From Sphingobacteriales bacterium (GTDB taxonomy: Bacteria; Bacteroidota; Bacteroidia; Sphingobacteriales; Sphingobacteriaceae), in the NCBI GenBank assembly GCA_004293485.1, contig RDYW01000047.1, positions 1 to 46,378 of the forward strand: 46,378 nucleotides of DNA, written 5' to 3'. Below, piece after piece: positions 28,251 to 37,021 of this stretch. Position 1 is the first letter of the stretch; each line of letters starts with the position of its first letter. The position numbers and the translations under genes were made by a program. The notes beneath the pieces are model-generated. The model was not told the origin of the DNA, did not search any database, and saw only the letters and a list, made by a program, of their open reading frames with translations.

Positions 28251-28958
28251 ATGCAAAATCTTACAAAAACCCCATTATATAAAGGTTTGTATATTGCCAT
28301 TGCTGTTATAGTTTTATGGTTTGTAGCAATTATTGTGTTAATGAACTATCCCATAAATTTTTTATCACCTTGGGCTTATGTTTTTATTTTGGTACAAATG
28401 CACCTTTACACTGGTTTATTTATTACCGCACACGATGCTATGCATGGTATTGTAATGCCCCAAAAGCCCAAAATAAATTTTATTATCGGGCAATTGTGTA
28501 CCCTATTGTATGCTTTATTTCCTTTTAATACGCTAAAATCAAAACATTTTAAACATCATAATTTTGTACATACAGCAAAAGACCCTGACTATTACGAAGG
28601 TGGTTTTTTTATTTGGTATTTTTCGTTTATCAAGCAGTACATTACATGGTGGCAAATTATATTTATGGCCTTAGTTTTTAATATTCTAAAAATATACATC
28701 CAACAGCCTAATTTATTATTGTTTTGGGTATTGCCATCGCTACTAAGCACCTTGCAATTATTTTATTTTGGCACTTACAGGCCACATAAAGGGCAGCATA
28801 ACAATATTTACCAATCTACTTCGCAAGCTAAAAATCATTTTGTGGCTTTTTTTACTTGCTATTTTTTTGGCTATCATTACGAACATCACCACTCGCCAGC
28901 TACACCTTGGTGGAAGTTATGGAAAATTAAAAATAAACAAGTTTATACACATCAATAA
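28251..28958 (+). CDS. crtW: CrtW-like carotenoid ketolase (membrane fatty-acid-hydroxylase fold)
   Basis: A 235-residue di-iron membrane oxygenase. ATG 28251 is preferred over the adjacent TTG. The His boxes are HDAMHG (61-66), HFKHHNFVH (99-107) with KDPDYYEGG after it, and YHYEHHHSP near the C-terminus. This spacing and TGLFITAHDAMHG are characteristic of beta-carotene ketolases. It would add 4-keto groups to carotenoid rings in the inner membrane. Its place in a carotenoid cluster supports the call; a related desaturase is possible but less likely. Confidence 0.85.
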   Translation: MQNLTKTPLYKGLYIAIAVIVLWFVAIIVLMNYPINFLSPWAYVFILVQMHLYTGLFITAHDAMHGIVMPQKPKINFIIGQLCTLLYALFPFNTLKSKHFKHHNFVHTAKDPDYYEGGFFIWYFSFIKQYITWWQIIFMALVFNILKIYIQQPNLLLFWVLPSLLSTLQLFYFGTYRPHKGQHNNIYQSTSQAKNHFVAFFTCYFFGYHYEHHHSPATPWWKLWKIKNKQVYTHQ

Positions 28959-28980
28959 AATATAGAGCTACAAAAAATTT

Positions 28981-30000
28981 ATGGGTAAAAAAGGAATATT
29001 ATTAGTGAATTTAGGTACACCCGATAGCTCCAGCACAGCTAACGTACGCAAATATTTAAAGCAGTTTTTGATGGACGAAAGGGTAATTGATATAAACCCT
29101 TTGCTGCGTAATGTATTGGTTAAAGGCGTAATTGTGCCCATACGTGGGTCAAAATCGGCCAAGTTATATAAACAAATATGGGACGATAAAACGGGCTCGC
29201 CATTAATGCATTACAGTATATTGCAAGCAAAATCATTACAAACTAAAATGGGTAACCATTATCATGTAGAGCTTGCAATGCGCTACCAAAGCCCATCTAT
29301 AAAATCGGCTTTAAATAAATTAAAAAATGCACAGGTTGATAGCATAAAAGTTATCCCTATGTTTCCGCATTATGCATCGGCCAGCACAGGCTCGGTAATG
29401 CAAGAGGTTATGCAGCAAATAAGTAAATGGCTTACTATACCCCCTGTTACGTTTGTAAATTCGTTTTATAACCACCCTTTAATGATAAAAACATTTGCCC
29501 AAAACGGAAAAAAATACCAACCCGAAACCTACGACCATGTTTTATTTAGTTTTCACGGATTGCCGCAAAGGCAACTCGTAAAATCCGACCATTCGCAACA
29601 GCATTGCCAACAAGTAAGCCATTGCTGCCATACCATTACCGAAAATAATAAATTTTGTTACTCGGCACAATGCTACCATACCGCACAACTTATTAGTGAA
29701 GAACTGCAAATACCTAAAGAAAAATACACGGTTTGTTTTCAATCGAGGCTAGGCAAAACCCCATGGGTACAACCTTATACCAACGAAGTTTTAAAAACTT
29801 TAGCAGCCAAAAAGTACAAAAGGCTATTGGTTTTTTGCCCTGCGTTTGTGGCCGATTGTCTCGAAACCGTTTACGAAGTTACAGAAGAATACGGTCAAGA
29901 ATTTAAAGAAATGGGAGGTGAGCATTTACAATTGGTAGAAAGCTTAAACGATAACCCATTATGGATAGATGCGCTGGAGGATATTGTGTTAAATGGTTAG
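28981..30000 (+). CDS. hemH: Ferrochelatase
   Basis: A 339-residue enzyme that inserts Fe2+ into protoporphyrin IX, the last step of protohaem synthesis. It starts KKGILLVNLGTPDS and has VRKYLKQFLMDERVID, MFPHYASASTGSV, the catalytic-His segment LFSFHGLPQRQ, TVCFQSRLGKTPWVQPYT and CPAFVADCLETVYEV. The length is normal. It lies 22 nt after crtW-like, probably in the same transcription unit. Confidence 0.96.
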   Translation: MGKKGILLVNLGTPDSSSTANVRKYLKQFLMDERVIDINPLLRNVLVKGVIVPIRGSKSAKLYKQIWDDKTGSPLMHYSILQAKSLQTKMGNHYHVELAMRYQSPSIKSALNKLKNAQVDSIKVIPMFPHYASASTGSVMQEVMQQISKWLTIPPVTFVNSFYNHPLMIKTFAQNGKKYQPETYDHVLFSFHGLPQRQLVKSDHSQQHCQQVSHCCHTITENNKFCYSAQCYHTAQLISEELQIPKEKYTVCFQSRLGKTPWVQPYTNEVLKTLAAKKYKRLLVFCPAFVADCLETVYEVTEEYGQEFKEMGGEHLQLVESLNDNPLWIDALEDIVLNG

Positions 30001-30027
30001 TTTATATCAGTTTCACCCTAAAAAAAA

Positions 30028-30630
30028 ATGACCCAAGCCTTAATTATATTTTTAAAACACCCCCAATTAGGCTTGTGCAAAACCCGAATAGCCAAAACTA
30101 TTGGCCATATTAATGCTTTAAAAATATACCAAAAATTACTGCAACACACCCATCAAATTACCCAAAACCTACCCGTACAAAAATATTTATATTTTGATAA
30201 ACCCAGCGATAACCCATTAAATTGGGCTGGTAATTATAAAATCGAATACCAAAATCAAGGTAATTTGGGAATCAAAATGGAGCAGGCTTTCGCCGAAGTT
30301 TTTAATAGGCAACATTATCCAGTAATTATTATTGGTACCGATTGTATGGAGCTTAGCACCCAAATTATTAACGATGCTTACCGACAATTAAACTATTACG
30401 ATGTAGTAATAGGCCCTGCCAAAGATGGAGGCTATTATTTGCTAGGCTTAAACAATCCCACACCTAAAATTTTTAAAAATATAGCTTGGAGCACCGCTAC
30501 TGTACTATCCGATACCATAAAAACGGTACAAAACCTAGGTTTAAGTTATTGTTTTATGCCGTTATTATCGGATGTAGATGTGGAAGAGGATTTGAACGAT
30601 GAACTGCGTAAACTTATCAGCGAAAGTTAG
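30028..30630 (+). CDS. TIGR04282/DUF2064-type glycosyl/nucleotidyltransferase-like protein
   Basis: A 200-residue Rossmann-like protein. ALIIFLKHPQLGLCKTRIA, VIIIGTDCMELSTQIINDAY, VVIGPAKDGGYYLLGL and LSDVDVEEDL are the family marks (CofC/ArsG-like sugar-phosphate or nucleotide transfer). In the literature some members are tied to arsenosugar synthesis, but nothing here indicates that. It is the last gene of the carotenoid/haem cluster, 27 nt after hemH. Confidence 0.8.
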   Translation: MTQALIIFLKHPQLGLCKTRIAKTIGHINALKIYQKLLQHTHQITQNLPVQKYLYFDKPSDNPLNWAGNYKIEYQNQGNLGIKMEQAFAEVFNRQHYPVIIIGTDCMELSTQIINDAYRQLNYYDVVIGPAKDGGYYLLGLNNPTPKIFKNIAWSTATVLSDTIKTVQNLGLSYCFMPLLSDVDVEEDLNDELRKLISES

Positions 30631-30860
30631 GTGAAATTAGTTTGATAAAAATGCTTTTGGGGTATAACGGTTAGTGCTTTGCGATGTTTGGAAATTTGAA
30701 AATTTTTCGCCCACAACGGAAGGAAAATTTAAAAACTAATGTTAACGATAGCAACAAAAGTCAAATTGAAACTCGTCTGCCCAAAAATGCCACATAAAAC
30801 TACAATTGTTCATTATTATCCCGACCACCCCCAATATTGCAAAACACCGTCTATCGGCAG
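30631..30860. other. Cassette-like boundary DNA upstream of the accessory island
   Basis: No convincing gene. The stretch has GTATAACGGTTAGTGC (from about 30661), ACAACGGAAGGAAAATTT and TCTGCCCAAAAATGCCAC, the style of imperfect-palindrome spacer that commonly surrounds accessory genes in Bacteroidota. CGGAAGGAAAATT here resembles one arm of the hairpin at 24688-24727. A 60-codon frame through it has no protein-like character. Confidence 0.35.
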
Positions 30861-30931
30861 TTTTGTTTACTCAATTGGTATAAATAAGTCCACGATACAT
30901 TTTTTTCAGGATGTTCATTGAAGTTGTTATG

Positions 30932-31768
30932 TTAAATTTCAAATGGATACTTATCTGCTTTTTTATAGCCATTCTCATTCATCCAAATAAATAAACTGTC
31001 CCAAGATTTTTCAAATTCATTTGGTTCAATAATAAAATGTCCAACAATATTTTTACCCTTTTCAATTGTTGTAAGTCCAACTTCGCCATCTACGGTTAGC
31101 TTTTGGCTTGTAATAATTCCAATGCTCATTCTTACTTTATCAGCATCTGTTACTTTAAAACTGTCGTGAAAAACTCTACACATATTTGTGTCTTTTTGAG
31201 CAAATAACCCTTTCGGCATCGCCCATTTAACAATTCGCTGAAAAGCACCGTTTATTCCGTTTACTCCAATTTGTGTAACATACGCCAAATTCATTTTTGG
31301 CATTTCTATAATTTCAATTTTCGCATTCATTTTTATCCAATTTTTAAGATTATTAATGTTGCAAAGGTATTGTTCGGTAATAAAATTTACTTTACCGTTA
31401 TTGCTATTCATTTTACTAATCTTGCTAAAATTTCCCAAATTTGATTTGCGAAACTCTAACGGACTTTGTCTATATATTTTTTTAAATGTTCTTGAAAAAT
31501 TTGATGCGTTATTAAATCCATATTTGCAGGCTATTTCCACAATAGTATATTCCTTATTGTGTATAAGCATCATTGCGGTTCTTTCAATTCGTTTTCGGGT
31601 AATGTAGGTATTTAGTGTTTCATTAGTTATTGCTTTAAAAAGTCTGTGTAAATGAAAAGGGGAATAATAGGCAACATTTGAAATTGAATGTAAGGATAAT
31701 TCAGTGTCCAAATTCTCGTCAATATATGTCAAAACCTTATTTATTCTTTTAATATATTCTTCTAGCAT
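30932..31768 (-). CDS. AraC-family regulator with GyrI-like domain, 3' end damaged
   Basis: A 278-residue regulator starting at ATG 31768 (MLEEYIKRINKVLTYIDENL); the 24 codons ahead of it are spacer DNA. Residues 1-105 are an AraC-type pair of helix-turn-helices (SLHSISNVAYYSPFHLHRLFKA, IVEIACKYGFNNASNFSRTF). The rest is a GyrI-like ligand domain (IEIIEMPKMNLAYVT, KADKYPFEI). The frame stops at TAA 30932-30934 exactly where this domain normally reads FEIY. Beyond the stop, in frame, comes HNNFNEHPEK, then after a one-base slip in an A run CIVDLFIPIE, the expected family ending. The gene therefore appears to have lost its last 20 or so codons by nonsense and frameshift. Confidence 0.85.
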   Translation of the reverse strand: MLEEYIKRINKVLTYIDENLDTELSLHSISNVAYYSPFHLHRLFKAITNETLNTYITRKRIERTAMMLIHNKEYTIVEIACKYGFNNASNFSRTFKKIYRQSPLEFRKSNLGNFSKISKMNSNNGKVNFITEQYLCNINNLKNWIKMNAKIEIIEMPKMNLAYVTQIGVNGINGAFQRIVKWAMPKGLFAQKDTNMCRVFHDSFKVTDADKVRMSIGIITSQKLTVDGEVGLTTIEKGKNIVGHFIIEPNEFEKSWDSLFIWMNENGYKKADKYPFEI

Positions 31769-31794
31769 TTCTTGTAGGTGAGGTTGTAAAATTG

Positions 31795-32250
31795 GCGCAT
31801 AACGTTTTCGGCCATGGCGAAGTGCCGGATTTAGAAGCACTTAATTTCAATTTAGCACTAATGTTCATTTCAAAACCGAATGTTCAATTTAGCACTGACC
31901 CGCCACTTTTGCCAAAACCGTATTATAGCCAGTGTTATTTGACCACCTTCACTGCAAACCATTATAGGTATTAAGTTTCTGTCTCATTGTCGTGTTAGCT
32001 GTGCCTTGCGTTTTTTATTTGAATCTAAGTTTTTTAAAGTGTTGGAGAAAAAAAAATTGAGATTACTCGCTGTTTTATTTTTTTATAGGTGTTCGTGATT
32101 GCTATGGAGTTTTCTTTTGGGTCGGTGAGGAGGAAGCTCTTTTGCAATTTTTGGTCTGTGCGTTGGCTTGTGCGAAACTTTAGTTCACGAACACCGAAAC
32201 TAAAAAACAAACTGTGAGTAATTGCAAATGTGCTTATACCTGTGCGATGG
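31795..32250. other. Cassette-junction DNA between araC-like and the R-M operon
   Basis: No gene is supported. It contains GCGCATAACG (31795-31804). It also contains an imperfect inverted repeat joining GTTTTCGGCCATGGCGAAGTG (from about 31804) with CCACTTTTGCCAAAACCG (about 31902-31920). A second inverted pair is GGTGTTCGTGA (32088-32098) with TCACGAACACC (32185-32195). A 39-nt block at 32136-32174 recurs beyond hsdR. The structure recalls attC-like or spacer repeats between accessory cassettes in Bacteroidota. Confidence 0.5.
32136..32174 (+). repeat. Direct repeat flanking the R-M island, left copy
   Basis: A 39-nt block beginning GCTCTTTTGCAA and ending GGCTTGTGCG. It matches 39662-39700 in the same orientation at 33 of 39 positions with no gap, by my hand count. 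It lies just past the last gene of the R-M operon. Confidence 0.6.
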
Positions 32251-32910
32251 CTATTTACAACACACCTTAACAAAAATCCGTTTTATAACTCCGTTTTGCT
32301 CAACCGCCTTAACAACAAGCTTTAGTAAGCTACCTTTTTGCTTATAGAAAACTCTTGAATGAATTTTCTTAATGTAACCTACTTCTTTGTTGCCTTTAAA
32401 AACTTTTACAGCCTTATCATCAAACTCATTGTCTGATTCTAATTTATAGGTCAATATATCTCCAGCCTTAACACTGTCTGCCGACAATTTTAGAGTACTT
32501 AAACTAGCTAAATCTGTAAGAAATCGTAAACTTTTGTTTGGGTTATAATCAGCTAAAAATTCAAAATTATCGGTTGGGATCAAACCTTGTGTATGAGCCA
32601 ACAAATAAAATTTATCCTCTTTAAATTTTGTGTCGATTTCCCAAAAATCATAAAAATCTGAAATGTCTGAACGTTCAGATTTCATAATTCTTTGCCCAAA
32701 AACTTCTAAAACGTTTTCGGTATATTCTTTGTCAGAATTAGGAAATTCAGTATAGGGTGAAAAACCGTCTTTCTTGGCTGCATCAACACCTTTTTTTATA
32801 TAAGAAAAGCGAACGCCCAGCGTAGCGTTTCTTTTTAAAACGCCCACGATGTGTCTTCTTTTGCCAAGACCCTCTCTCCAACTAAGGTATATGTGACCTA
32901 TCTCTTTCAT
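32251..32910 (-). CDS. HIRAN-domain protein, partner of the HipA-like kinase
   Basis: A 219-residue protein. The first half (GHIYLSWREGLGKRRHIVGV, FSYIKKGVDAAKKDGFSPY, YTENVLEVFGQRI) resembles the short N-terminal domain of HipA-type proteins. The C-terminal part (about 140-215), with NEFDDKAVKVFKGNKEVGYI, fits a HIRAN domain, a fold that binds DNA 3' ends or damaged DNA in other proteins. Its ATG overlaps the stop of the kinase gene as ATGA, so the two are translationally coupled and probably work together. It is the last gene of the R-M operon. The family features are recognisable; the function is inference. Confidence 0.7.
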   Translation of the reverse strand: MKEIGHIYLSWREGLGKRRHIVGVLKRNATLGVRFSYIKKGVDAAKKDGFSPYTEFPNSDKEYTENVLEVFGQRIMKSERSDISDFYDFWEIDTKFKEDKFYLLAHTQGLIPTDNFEFLADYNPNKSLRFLTDLASLSTLKLSADSVKAGDILTYKLESDNEFDDKAVKVFKGNKEVGYIKKIHSRVFYKQKGSLLKLVVKAVEQNGVIKRIFVKVCCK

Positions 32911-33974
32911 TTGTATTGAGAATAAATTTCCCTCAATTTATTTAACCGCAAAGTTAGCAATTTCAAAACCAATTCTTTCCTTTCTTTTGGTAAGTAGTTA
33001 CTATTGCCTAAATCGAATAATTCTTTATCTACATATAACACTATCTGCTCAACCTTTTTGGGGTCAAATTGCTCTGTGATTCTTTTGAGTGGATCAAGTA
33101 CAATATCCTTTAAACCCTCACTTTCAAGGAGCTTAACTATTAACTCAAAATGACTTATTTTGTTGCTTTCCCAATGTATTTCTGCTTGTCCTTTAGCGAT
33201 ATATTTTTGGATTTCCTGTTCATTGTTGAGCATATTTTTTACTCTTTCATCATCCAATTCGCGACCAAAACTACAGCCGCTATCATAAATTGGGGCAAAC
33301 CTTGTAATTTTTGGTAACATCAATCTTGCTGTTTGAATTTCCGGTCGTATTTTCCCTTTTACAGTATATAGTGCTTTGACAATTTTTTTTAACCAGTTTG
33401 GCATTTCATTAATTTCACCCGTAATAATACCTTTTTCAACTTGAGCAACTCCTTCTGAAATTATTGTATGAACATTGATAATTGCCCAGTTTTCCTGATG
33501 TCTGTCGCTGTTACCTATCAATGCATCAAATACAATTGTTTCTGCTAACTCCTTTAAATGTTTTTCCTTTTTAAAAGAAACCAATGCATTTAGAATTAAA
33601 TCGAAATTATATTGATTACGAAGTTTGATGTTTTCAGGTTTAAAAGTATTATCAAATGCCTGCAAATATTTTCCTCCTTCAATTAACTCTTCTGATGCTT
33701 GATTAATCATTGATTTTGAAATACACCCAACAACATTTCCTCTAATGGCAATGTGATAAGGCAAAATGTCAAATCCCAAAAGTTCGCCTATTTCGGAAGC
33801 AATTATTTCTGACCAAAATTCGTATTTATAATCGCGTTGACCTTTTTTAAAAGATTGTTTAAAATAGTACAACTCACCATCTTCGGGATTCAAATATATT
33901 TTTTTATCTCGTGTGCCTCCTGTGTTCCACCACGATTGCTCATTCCATTCTGATATGTTGTAAAGCTTTGCCAT
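32907..33974 (-). CDS. HipA-like Ser/Thr kinase (CtkA/HipA fold)
   Basis: A 355-residue protein starting at ATG 33974 (MAKLYNISEWNEQS), which overlaps the hsdMS stop as TAATG. A candidate ATP-binding Lys is K39 (YYFKQS), and a helix-C Glu lies near 52 (YEFWSEIIASEI). The catalytic segment is FDALIGNSDRHQENW (149-163), with D157 and N162, and the metal-binding segment is FAPIYDSGCSF with D231. This matches the HipA pattern NxDxHxxN plus YD. HipA kinases phosphorylate protein targets and can arrest growth or act with an antitoxin. No HipB-like DNA-binding antitoxin is next to it; instead a HIRAN protein follows with a 4-nt overlap. Kinase fold is likely; the target is unknown. Confidence 0.8.
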   Translation of the reverse strand: MAKLYNISEWNEQSWWNTGGTRDKKIYLNPEDGELYYFKQSFKKGQRDYKYEFWSEIIASEIGELLGFDILPYHIAIRGNVVGCISKSMINQASEELIEGGKYLQAFDNTFKPENIKLRNQYNFDLILNALVSFKKEKHLKELAETIVFDALIGNSDRHQENWAIINVHTIISEGVAQVEKGIITGEINEMPNWLKKIVKALYTVKGKIRPEIQTARLMLPKITRFAPIYDSGCSFGRELDDERVKNMLNNEQEIQKYIAKGQAEIHWESNKISHFELIVKLLESEGLKDIVLDPLKRITEQFDPKKVEQIVLYVDKELFDLGNSNYLPKERKELVLKLLTLRLNKLREIYSQYK

Positions 33975-36550
33975 TATACAGTTTCCACTTCCACTTTCAC
34001 GCCCCAAACCTCACCAATTTTTGTTTTTATTTTTTGCTCAAATATTTCTATTAAGTGTTTGTTGGCATTTACCAATTTCATTTCTTCTTCTATCGCTTTT
34101 ACAATGGTTTGTTGTTCTTCAATTGGTGGAATTGGTATTTGAATTTTTACAATTGCATTTCCATTGAATTGCGGTTGTCCGCCACCAGTCATTAATCTTG
34201 CTGCTTGTTGGATATAGTTTTCACTTTGAGCAAATGCCCAATAATATTTCGGGTAAATTTTTGTTTTATCGAAATTCAAGCGAATTAAAAATGAAGCAAA
34301 TACAGCAGGATAATCTTCATCAAAAATCATTGTCTTCCCGTAGGTTGCACCAGTACGAGCAACAAGAATATCATCTTTTACTACAAGACTTTGTTTCGCT
34401 TCCTTAGTTAGTTCAACATATTTCGGGTCAGTATCTTTTAATTTACCATCTGAACCAATATCTGTAATACGAATAAATCTTGCATTTCCTTTTTCTTTCG
34501 CAGTTTCAGTAAATCCATATTCAGGTTTACATACTTCTCCCAACTCCACCATTTCCCAATCTGGGTTGATGGTGATGGTAGGTTTGTAGTTGTTGACTAC
34601 TTGTTTGGCTCCGTCTATTATTTTTTGGTAGTTTTCTATTTCGGCTACTATTTGTTGTTGTATTTCAAGCGGTGGGAGTGGGATTTCAAGTTCTCTTACT
34701 TGATTGAGATAAAGACCCTTTTGACTAGAACCAGTTGCTATAGACTCAATATATGTCCTACTATTGTTTATGTAATATAGCAGGAATTTGGGTATAATCA
34801 TTTCCGTATTTCCTCTTAACAGAATGATGTTTCCCATAATATTGAAATTTTGTCCTTCTCTAACTATTGCAGGATTTCCGATTGTGCCTCTTGAACTTAA
34901 AAGCACATCATTTGCATTTGGCTTGCATCTTTGGCTTAATTTTAAATCGGTTTCTTTTGAAATAAATTTTGTAGGGCAAGTGTCATCAATTAATAACTCA
35001 CGAATATTTTTTGAATCTAACATTGGAATACCTGTAGACTCATATTGCGGTGACAAATGAACTCCATCAGTAATCAAACTGCATATTTCATCAAGACGAT
35101 AAGTATTCCATTTTTCACTTCTAGCTTGTTTTTCAAAATATCTTTCTGCACTCAATACAATATCTTTATTTCCTAAAACAGTTTCCTTCTCAACTAAAGT
35201 GGCAATTGTCTGAATTTGGATTTCTTTGATTTCAGGATTAAAGGATTTTACTTTTTGGGTAATGCTATCTATCATTTTTTCTTCAATCCTATCATCCTCT
35301 AATCCTACAAATCCTAATACTGACTTATATGCTACCAAGGTTTGCAAAGCCAATGGCAAATCGTTTTTATCAATTTCTCTGCGTTGTGCTCCTAAATCAA
35401 AGCCATCGTTTTCTATTTTCAAAAACAAAATGTGTTGGCTTTTTTTTGCCAAGCGTTTATCTAAAATCAATACCGATGTTTTTACACCGCTGTATGGCTG
35501 AAACACACCTGCTGGCAAACTAATTACGGCAATCAAACTATCTTGCACCATCATTTTTCGCAATTGTTTGTAAGCGGTTTGGCTTGTTGCTACAATTCCG
35601 TTTGGTACTACAATTCCTGCACGTCCGTTGCTGTTTAAGTGTTCGGCAATGTAATCGGTAAACAATACTTCGGCTTTGTTGGCTTGTACGCCAAATTTTT
35701 TGTGTGGTCTGATGCCGCCTTTTGGTGTCATAAATGGCGGGTTTGCCAATATCACATCAAAGGTTTCTTGCCAACGGTCTTCGCTGCTCAAACTGTCGTA
35801 CTCGTGTATGAGTGGCGTAGCAAAGCCGTGTAAATACATATTGGCTAAACTCAAACGTACCATATCGGGGCTAATGTCGTAACCCACAAAATTAGTGGCG
35901 AGTTTTTTTCTATCGTCTGGCTTTAGTTTGTCGCCTTGGCGTTTGTCGGTGTTTTGGTTGAGTATGTGTTTGTATGCACTCAATAAGAAACCAGCCGTTC
36001 CGCAAGCAGGGTCAAGCACTGTTTCGTTTTTTTGTGGGTTTACACAAGCCGTTACAAAATCAATAATGTGTCGTGGAGTTCTAAACTGCCCTGCATCGCC
36101 TTGGCTTCCCATTACACTCAACAAGTATTCAAAAGCATCGCCTAACTTTTCGCTGTGGCTGTATTCAAACTCATTGATGTGTTTTAAAAACAGTTTTAAA
36201 GTGCTTGGGTCGCGGTAAGGCAGATAAGCATTCTTAAAAATGTTGCGGAACAGTTCAGGAATATTTGGATTGGTATTTAGTTTTTCCAATGCTTCGCTGT
36301 ACAACGCTAGCATATCTTGTCCACTTAGCGATGGGTCAAATAATTTACGCCAACCGTATTTGGCATATTCGCCTGAAAAGAATTTTGCTTTGCCTTTAAA
36401 TTTCTCAACGGCTTCTTTATCCATATCGTCCATAAACTTATAGATAAGAGCCAATGTAATTTGTTCAATTTGGCTTTTCGGGTCGGGTACTTTACCTACC
36501 AACACATCACGGCAATCGTCAATATTTTTCTTTGTAATGTTGTCTAGCAT
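33974..36550 (-). CDS. Fused type I R-M methyltransferase-specificity protein (HsdM-HsdS)
   Basis: An 858-residue fusion. Residues 1-470 are HsdM, an N6-adenine methyltransferase: an N-terminal helical domain, GQFRTPRHIIDFV (154-166), SAM motif DPACGTAGF (180-188) and catalytic NPPF (270-273). Residues 478-640 and 664-840 are two HsdS target-recognition domains, starting WNTYRLDEICSLI and WEMVELGEVC. Each ends in the typical helical spacer (IPLPPLEIQQQIVAEIENYQ and IPIPPIEEQQTIVKAIEEE). Most type I systems encode hsdM and hsdS separately. It lies 17 nt after the GxxExxY gene and is coupled to the kinase gene by TAATG. Confidence 0.93.
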   Translation of the reverse strand: MLDNITKKNIDDCRDVLVGKVPDPKSQIEQITLALIYKFMDDMDKEAVEKFKGKAKFFSGEYAKYGWRKLFDPSLSGQDMLALYSEALEKLNTNPNIPELFRNIFKNAYLPYRDPSTLKLFLKHINEFEYSHSEKLGDAFEYLLSVMGSQGDAGQFRTPRHIIDFVTACVNPQKNETVLDPACGTAGFLLSAYKHILNQNTDKRQGDKLKPDDRKKLATNFVGYDISPDMVRLSLANMYLHGFATPLIHEYDSLSSEDRWQETFDVILANPPFMTPKGGIRPHKKFGVQANKAEVLFTDYIAEHLNSNGRAGIVVPNGIVATSQTAYKQLRKMMVQDSLIAVISLPAGVFQPYSGVKTSVLILDKRLAKKSQHILFLKIENDGFDLGAQRREIDKNDLPLALQTLVAYKSVLGFVGLEDDRIEEKMIDSITQKVKSFNPEIKEIQIQTIATLVEKETVLGNKDIVLSAERYFEKQARSEKWNTYRLDEICSLITDGVHLSPQYESTGIPMLDSKNIRELLIDDTCPTKFISKETDLKLSQRCKPNANDVLLSSRGTIGNPAIVREGQNFNIMGNIILLRGNTEMIIPKFLLYYINNSRTYIESIATGSSQKGLYLNQVRELEIPLPPLEIQQQIVAEIENYQKIIDGAKQVVNNYKPTITINPDWEMVELGEVCKPEYGFTETAKEKGNARFIRITDIGSDGKLKDTDPKYVELTKEAKQSLVVKDDILVARTGATYGKTMIFDEDYPAVFASFLIRLNFDKTKIYPKYYWAFAQSENYIQQAARLMTGGGQPQFNGNAIVKIQIPIPPIEEQQTIVKAIEEEMKLVNANKHLIEIFEQKIKTKIGEVWGVKVEVETV

Positions 36551-36567
36551 ATTGTCTGAACCTTTGA

Positions 36568-36990
36568 TTAGCGGTGATTATTTTGATTAACTATGATTTT
36601 GTTGAACTTTGGATTAACCAGTCTCCTGTATTCTAAACTTTTGTTTCCAAAATTTATTAGCATTCCAATTTCAAGGTTGTATGCCTCTAAATAATTTATG
36701 GCTTGTGCCAGATGCACATCTTCCAATTTTGTTAATGCTTTTAACTCTACTGAAATAAAGCCCTCTACTAAAAAATCAACTCTTCTTGTTCCTATTTGTT
36801 CCTCTTTATAAAAAATAGGCATTTCGTGTTCTCTACTAAAACTAAAGCCTTGCAAAATCATTTCTTTTTCTAATGCTCTTTGATAAATAACTTCTTGAAA
36901 TCCATTTCCAAGAATTTTATGTACCTCCATTGAGCAACCGATAATTTTCCCAGTTAAGTCAGAGTATTTATATTGTTCTTTTACAATCAT
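36568..36990 (-). CDS. GxxExxY protein
   Basis: A 140-residue protein of the GxxExxY family, with ATG 36990 as start. The name-giving motif is G30-F-Q-E33-V-I-Y36, followed by PIFYKEEQIGTRRVDFLVEG and ISVELKALTKLEDVH. The pattern (Glu, Asp, then E-x-K) resembles a PD-(D/E)xK nuclease core, which is how this family is usually interpreted. It sits inside the R-M operon, 31 nt after hsdR and 17 nt before hsdMS. Such genes are common in Bacteroidota, often near mobile DNA. Its role in the R-M unit is unknown. Confidence 0.85.
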   Translation of the reverse strand: MIVKEQYKYSDLTGKIIGCSMEVHKILGNGFQEVIYQRALEKEMILQGFSFSREHEMPIFYKEEQIGTRRVDFLVEGFISVELKALTKLEDVHLAQAINYLEAYNLEIGMLINFGNKSLEYRRLVNPKFNKIIVNQNNHR

Positions 36991-37021
36991 AGTCAATCAT
37001 TAAATCAGTTTAATCACAGGT

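Noticed and set aside
30739-30921. 60-codon plus-strand frame in the gap before araC-like
   Set aside because: Low-complexity mixture with no hydrophobic core, lying in spacer DNA and over the lost araC 3' end.
31769-31840. 24-codon N-terminal extension of the AraC-like regulator
   Set aside because: It covers the GCGCATAACG spacer element, and the family normally begins at MLEEYIKRINK.
32034-32273. 79-codon minus-strand frame after the HIRAN gene
   Set aside because: It overlaps the HIRAN gene end and the direct repeat; no domain or credible start.
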